Positions 61,201 to 64,000 of a stretch of DNA of 64,000 nt are shown here, one piece after another. The DNA comes from Holothuria scabra (taxonomy: Eukaryota; Echinodermata; Holothuroidea; Aspidochirotida; Holothuriidae). A program made the translations under genes and the position numbers. A model generated the notes under the pieces. That model was not told the DNA's origin. It worked only from the letters and a program-made list of their open reading frames with translations, and made no database searches. The stretch is from NCBI GenBank assembly GCA_037179385.1, contig CM074195.1, positions 11,631,887 through 11,695,886 of the forward strand, in the 5' to 3' direction. Position 1 is the first letter of the stretch. Each line of letters begins with the position of its first letter.

Positions 61201-63126
61201 GCCTAAAGTGATATTTAACATGCAGTTAACTGCTTTTAGCTTTCATTAACAGCTAGGTCTGTCAACTTGTAAATTACCCCTTGTCCACTGCTGCACAACC
61301 CCACTGTCCCCCTCCCATTCCACAAGAAAATCCATGTAAACGCTTGTGCATTGAAATGGAATACCACCTTAACTATTTGTTATGTACAATAAAGGAAAGG
61401 CAACATATTTAAAGCCAAATCTGGGATGAAAAAGTTCAGTCTTTACAACATTTTGTTTCCATTTTGCAATAGGGACTGTATGACAGTGAAGAATTTGTAA
61501 TCTGCAAAGCAGCCAATGCTTTGAAAGCATTAATAGAGCTGGAGCTCCTTCAGAAGTCTGTCATCTTAGAGCTCGCAAGAGACTGCATACCCTGCTTGTG
61601 TCATCCGGTAAGAATTGTGAATAATTTAACATTTGTGATTTTTTTAAATGATTTGACTAATGTGATTACATTAAGGTGAATATCTGTATACAGTCACCAC
61701 TTACCTTATCCTTTGCAGAGAATGGATTCCCTGAGATGCCATGACATTCTGTCTCAAAACTTGCTTTTGAAATTTTGTGACATTTTGTTACATTCTGAGA
61801 ATTGTGTGACCATATTCGACAAATTGATGGGCAAAATTTTGTGAAAAATAGGAATTTTTGTGAAATTTTGAGAATAGACGGGTTTGAAGGTAATATCTGC
61901 ACATGCATGACCTTTCTGTTCAGGTCAACTGGTAATTAAGTTTTTCCTGTAATATTTTGAAAATTTTGAGATATGACAAATAGAGACTTACTGTTTAACA
62001 TGAATCCATTCTCTACCTTTGTGAAGGTGACTATCACATGAAGGTTTGAAAGTATTGAACCATGCCTTTTCGGGAAAGGGGCTAACAGTGTTTGTTGTTC
62101 CTTCCCCCCCCCCCCCACCCCTTACTGCATAAGTAGAAAATATTGTCAATTGGTACTTTTATCATCACTTTTCCATTTTGTTGAAGCCAGCATTTTCAGA
62201 TACTGTGATGAAAGCAGTGTTTGCACCGGGTAGGAAATTCGTACCCGCGTACCCGAACCGTATTACCCATCGGGTACCTGGGTACCCGATCGTAAACCTT
62301 GCAATATCTTTTGTTCGCCCTGCAGGCTAGGCTAGGCTATGCACAGTTTAGTACATAGGCTTATGCTGTTTCCTGAAATGGTATGGAGTTGATGTTAGAA
62401 ACACGCATCGCGGGAATTGTTTCTGGAAAAGTGAAATTTAACAAAAGCATGTTACGGAAACAAACAAATTAAGCAACTTCATTTCAAATAATTGTGAATG
62501 AGATGTGGGTTAATACATTTGTTACTTTCAATAACCATGTTATTTTGCGAAGATCAAAAAGAAATCATAGAAAAATGCTACCCCGGTAGTAATTTTCTAC
62601 CCGGGTAGCAAGAACGTCAGTTGGGTACCCCGGGTACCCGGTGCAAACACTGGATGAAAGCTATGTTTCTGCATGAGCAGATATTTATTTTAATCTGAAT
62701 CTTCAAATTTTAATTATTTACAAATTGTTGTTATTGTTAAAATCTTAAAATGACAGATTTTAGTTTATGTGAAAAATGTAAATGAGCAAAACTGTTTGGT
62801 TTGATGGTAAAGTGTAGTTTGGAATATTTAATTAAATGTTTTGAATGCAGGGATTATTTTTGGTCAATTTATTTTTCTCTTTTTTAGAATGAGCTAAAAG
62901 AGAAAAAAGGAGAATGAAAAGAGTTAAACTGCAAATATTTTGTTTGTTTCTTTTTCTCTCTTTTTTGTTTCTTTTTGAAACTTGTCAGAATCTTTGGGTC
63001 CGACAAAGTATAGCAGGTGTAGTGGCAGCTATGGCTAGGACATTTAATGTAGCAGATGTTTACTGTAATCTTATTACTCTGGTGAACCCTTACATCAAGA
63101 AGCAGATAATACAACTTGACAATGTG
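37238..63126 (+). CDS. PIK3R4: VPS15 / PIK3R4, regulatory kinase-like subunit of class III PI3-kinase (5' part; gene continues past the window)
   Basis: A scaffold of the VPS34-Beclin complex on endosomes and autophagic membranes. Sixteen coding exons: 37238-37374, 38599-38734, 40174-40323, 40956-41057, 42491-42687, 43404-43539, 44399-44571, 45229-45361, 47100-47195, 48240-48334, 49993-50032, 56619-56786, 59347-59421, 60112-60333, 61473-61607, 62989-63126. All are GT-AG with continuous phase, 711 codons without a stop. The N-terminus [12 protein letters not shown] has Gly2 for myristoylation. The kinase-like domain (about 25-320) has the VVKVF lysine at 53, HGD instead of HRD at 144-146, and DFA instead of DFG at 164-166, all family-typical. 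HEAT repeats fill about 350-711 (for example [12 protein letters not shown] and [22 protein letters not shown]). The linker and WD40 propeller lie to the right. Intron 11 (6.6 kb) carries a large transposon. Confidence 0.97.
38028..38285 (-). repeat. SINE copy, minus strand, in VPS15 intron 1
   Basis: Read on the minus strand it has the tRNA-like head (AGACCATTAGACCATGTGTT), CTACTGCCGTTGTGCATGAC, GCCAGTGAGCCACAGCTGG and the tail AAACTCCATCTAACTAACTA. Best-preserved match to 18070-18335. Confidence 0.75.
39211..39865. repeat. Tandem duplication of about 327 bp in VPS15 intron 2
   Basis: Units about 39211-39536 and 39537-39865, over 95% alike by eye. Both begin GTTCTGATNTAAGTTTGAAA and end GCCAATATTTTTGTCAC. 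Differences are few single bases plus small indels near 39320/39645 and 39360/39685, so the duplication is young. Confidence 0.85.
40506..40756. mobile_element. piggyBac-type MITE with TTAA target duplication
   Basis: 251 bp with perfect 14-base inverted ends CCCTTTACCGTTGT, flanked by TTAA at 40502-40505 and 40757-40760. CCC starts and TTAA targets are the piggyBac signature. Much more GC-rich than the surrounding intron, with a GGGTCC/GGACCC hairpin near the left end. Confidence 0.9.
41753..41937. mobile_element. hAT-type MITE
   Basis: 185 bp with ends CAGTGTTGTAA in both orientations, flanked by GTTTAAAA and GTTTGAAA (7 of 8 identical). The interior repeats GACTCGAGTCA/GACTTGAGTCA words. 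A diverged relative is at about 21925-22075. Confidence 0.8.
42268..42308 (+). pseudogene. Partial duplicate of the VPS15 exon 5 acceptor and first codons
   Basis: About 40 bp (CATTTTAAAAGGACAACCCT, GCAGACTTCTCCTTCTT) match the real exon 5 start at 42480-42520, including the splice acceptor. In frame it would read a few codons and hit TAA, so its use would truncate the protein. The 170 bp between the copies is rich in GTTGTTGCT-like triplets. Confidence 0.75.
43901..44167. mobile_element. TTAA-flanked MITE, family 3
   Basis: 267 bp between TTAA at 43897-43900 and 44168-44171. Ends AGGTCAAGAACAGTCGTCCC and (reversed) AGGGCAAGAGTCAGTCACCC. A related left end begins at 13223 (AGGGCAAAGGCAGTTCCCCC, then TTTTGAAACAACAGCT). 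Contains a C-run at 43929-43941. Confidence 0.7.
45589..45938. mobile_element. MITE with CAGGATTTCTGTCAAG ends (copy 2)
   Basis: 350 bp in VPS15 intron 8. Left CAGGATTTCTGTCAAGG; right (reversed) CAGGGATTCTGTCAGAA. Same family as 36257-36594. A run of C near the right end is probably unstable. Confidence 0.65.
47314..47748. mobile_element. 435-bp MITE with near-perfect 17-base inverted ends
   Basis: TCAGGCCTCAAAATTCG at the left and TCAGGCCTCAAAATTCA when the right end is reversed. AAGGCCAAAATGGCC-type words recur near the left end and GGCCTTCGTG near both ends. In VPS15 intron 9. No clear target duplication. Confidence 0.7.
49403..49741. mobile_element. TTAA-flanked MITE, family 2 (second copy)
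   Basis: 339 bp between TTAA at 49399-49402 and 49742-49745, in VPS15 intron 10. Antisense to 13880-14239; shared blocks include GACAAATGGTCAAACTT and GGTTCATGAAATTCAACAA. Confidence 0.7.
50093..54939. mobile_element. 4.85-kb TIR transposon in VPS15 intron 11
   Basis: Inverted ends of about 46 bases: GGGAAGCCATCCAAACTCG against the reversed right end GGGAAGCCATCCATTCTCG, both continuing TTTCTGCGGGTCCG and GCAGATT. Flanked on each side by TTA (50090-50092 and 54940-54942). A 3-bp TWA duplication is typical of PIF/Harbinger. The interior has higher GC than the surrounding intron and no ORF above 120 codons that I can recognise, so it is probably non-autonomous. The left end is 60 bp past the exon 11 donor. 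G-runs lie at 51602-51611 and 53031-53043. Confidence 0.85.
55083..55130. repeat. (ATTC)n microsatellite
   Basis: About eleven units of ATTC with one TTTC variant and a short interruption near the right end. Confidence 0.9.
55767..55926. mobile_element. Probable hAT-type MITE
   Basis: 160 bp. Left CAGAGGCAGCGGAGCC; right (reversed) CAGGGACCGCGGAGACGGC. Two GGCGGCCCAA-type phrases inside. No exact target duplication. Confidence 0.5.
58091..58479. mobile_element. hAT-type MITE with exact 8-bp target duplication
   Basis: 389 bp flanked by ATGAAAAT at 58083-58090 and 58480-58487. Ends TACGGACTT and (reversed) CACGGACTT, both followed after a few bases by TATACATG and ACAGAGCAT. In VPS15 intron 12. 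Confidence 0.85.
59890..60050 (+). repeat. SINE fragment, 3' half
   Basis: CCTACTGCCATTGTGCTTGG, AGCAGTGAGCCACAACTTTA and the tail AAACTCCATCTAACC match the family at 18070-18335. In VPS15 intron 13, 60 bp upstream of exon 14. Confidence 0.7.
60701..60995. mobile_element. Probable hAT-type MITE with TAGGGTTTGTA ends
   Basis: About 295 bp. Left TAGGGTTTGTACATG; right (reversed) CAGGGTTTGTAAACATT. Inside, variants of CCTGGAAAT and CTTGAAA repeat. The same vocabulary occurs at 38815-38935 and 12140-12275. Confidence 0.5.
62215..62652. mobile_element. hAT-type MITE with exact 8-bp target duplication
   Basis: 438 bp flanked by GATGAAAG at 62207-62214 and 62653-62660. Perfect 18-base inverted ends CAGTGTTTGCACCGGGTA, followed on both sides by many GGGTACCC/TACCCG words that can fold. 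In VPS15 intron 15. Confidence 0.92.
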
Positions 63127-64000
63127 GTAAGAAAATATGGGTTTTCTTGTATTGATTATTATACTTGTCCTCAAACAGAATGCGAGTTTAACTCAACCAT
63201 AGACAAGTAAAGTGTAATGGATTTTAGAAAAAGTTTTCATCAGATGTATATTCATTAATATTCAAAGCAGCTTGAAAGTATATGTTATTCAATTATATGA
63301 CATCAGCTAAATGTTGAATCATTTGAAAGGTTGATGAGCAGATTGATTCTTTTGGATGTAACCCATGATTTTAAACAGCTTTTGCATATTCAGAAATTAG
63401 GTTGGTCTGGCAATTAATTGTAAACAATTCTTAAATATTCAAAATTAAGTTGCTCTAGCAAGCGATTAAAAACAACTTTTGAGTATTCAGTAGTTAATTT
63501 GCTCTGGCAAGTGATTGCATACAATTCTTGATCGTTGAGAAATTTAGTTGGTCTGACCACATTAAGGGTACATTTGTCAGATTTCATGCTCCTAAGCTAG
63601 AAGTAATGTATGTCTAAATTGTGAAATATACATTTTCAGCTTGGGGCCTTTAGAAATATGTAATATTTGACAGAACTAGGCTAGAAAGAATGCATTTCCT
63701 ATTGTACAAATTGAGTGGGTCTGGCAAATGATTGTACAAAGTCCTTGAATATTCAGAAATAAGACTCTCACCAGTGATTGTTAATGAGTCTTGAATATTC
63801 AGCAACTAAGAAAGAAGTTTGCAGAGCAGATAGCAGTAGTAAATGTTTGGTACAAATAAATAATAAAACCAATGCTCTGCTTAACAAGTCACACTTTGGA
63901 TGGAAGTAACACAAATCCAGACAGTCTGTAACAAGGGCATGGCAAGAGAGATAGGGGAACAAGTTTAATCATTGCTTGAAGTGAATTGTTAGCATATATT
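63127..64000. other. VPS15 intron 16, cut by the window edge
   Basis: No exon seen after the donor at 63127. Contains the minisatellite at 63387-63560 with further units near 63705-63800. Confidence 0.6.
63387..63560. repeat. Degenerate minisatellite of about 49 bp
   Basis: Units start TATTCAGAAATTA or variants, then TTGGTCTGGCAA or TTGCTCTAGCAA, then a GATTGTAAACAATTCTT block. Starts at about 63387, 63436, 63484 and 63534; two more units at about 63700-63800. A single related phrase (AAGAATGCATTTCCTATTGT) is shared by 63687 and 44973. Confidence 0.65.

Overview
This is a eukaryotic, intron-rich, AT-rich window with the look of a marine deuterostome invertebrate. An echinoderm or hemichordate is my best guess; the species cannot be fixed from the sequence. 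The grounds are metazoan gene structures (TDP-43 and VPS15 homologues with many phase-consistent GT-AG introns), a Ty3/gypsy element with a tRNA-Leu primer site as described for sea-urchin SURL elements, and introns packed with small DNA-transposon relics. There is no bacterial or organellar sequence.

Layout. Positions 1-8841 hold two minus-strand Ty3/gypsy units joined head to tail through one shared LTR. Both units carry the same deletion of nearly all of pol and an unusual extra C2H2 zinc-finger ORF next to the 3' end. From 9569 to 31196 lie three coding exons of a minus-strand TDP-43 (TARDBP-like) gene: N-terminal domain, then the two halves of RRM1. The exons for RRM2 and the C-terminal tail are not in the window. 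Inside its 16.5-kb intron between the RRM1 halves, on the same strand, sits a complete four-exon gene (16706-25403) for a 395-residue coiled-coil plus BEN-domain protein. From 31.2 to 37.2 kb is a divergent intergenic/5'UTR interval filled with LINE fragments and TTAA-flanked MITEs. From 37238 to the right edge runs a plus-strand VPS15/PIK3R4 gene, of which 16 coding exons (711 codons) are visible: kinase-like domain and HEAT repeats, with the WD40 part lying beyond the window.

Mobile DNA. Besides the LTR array, I can define hAT-type MITEs with exact 8-bp target duplications (26417, 58091, 62215; one near-exact at 41753), a piggyBac-type MITE (40506), three further TTAA-flanked MITE families, a tRNA-derived SINE family with both orientations present, a LINE split by an antisense CR1/L2-like LINE end, and a 4.85-kb element with terminal inverted repeats and TTA duplications just 60 bp inside VPS15 intron 11.

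How the genes relate. TDP-43 (nuclear RNA binding) and VPS15 (regulatory subunit of the class III PI3-kinase complex) are divergently arranged and functionally unrelated. The BEN gene is a nested passenger or partner of the TDP-43 locus. Its exon 2 is in a phase that would also accept splicing from TDP-43 exon 3, so a fusion transcript is possible in principle.
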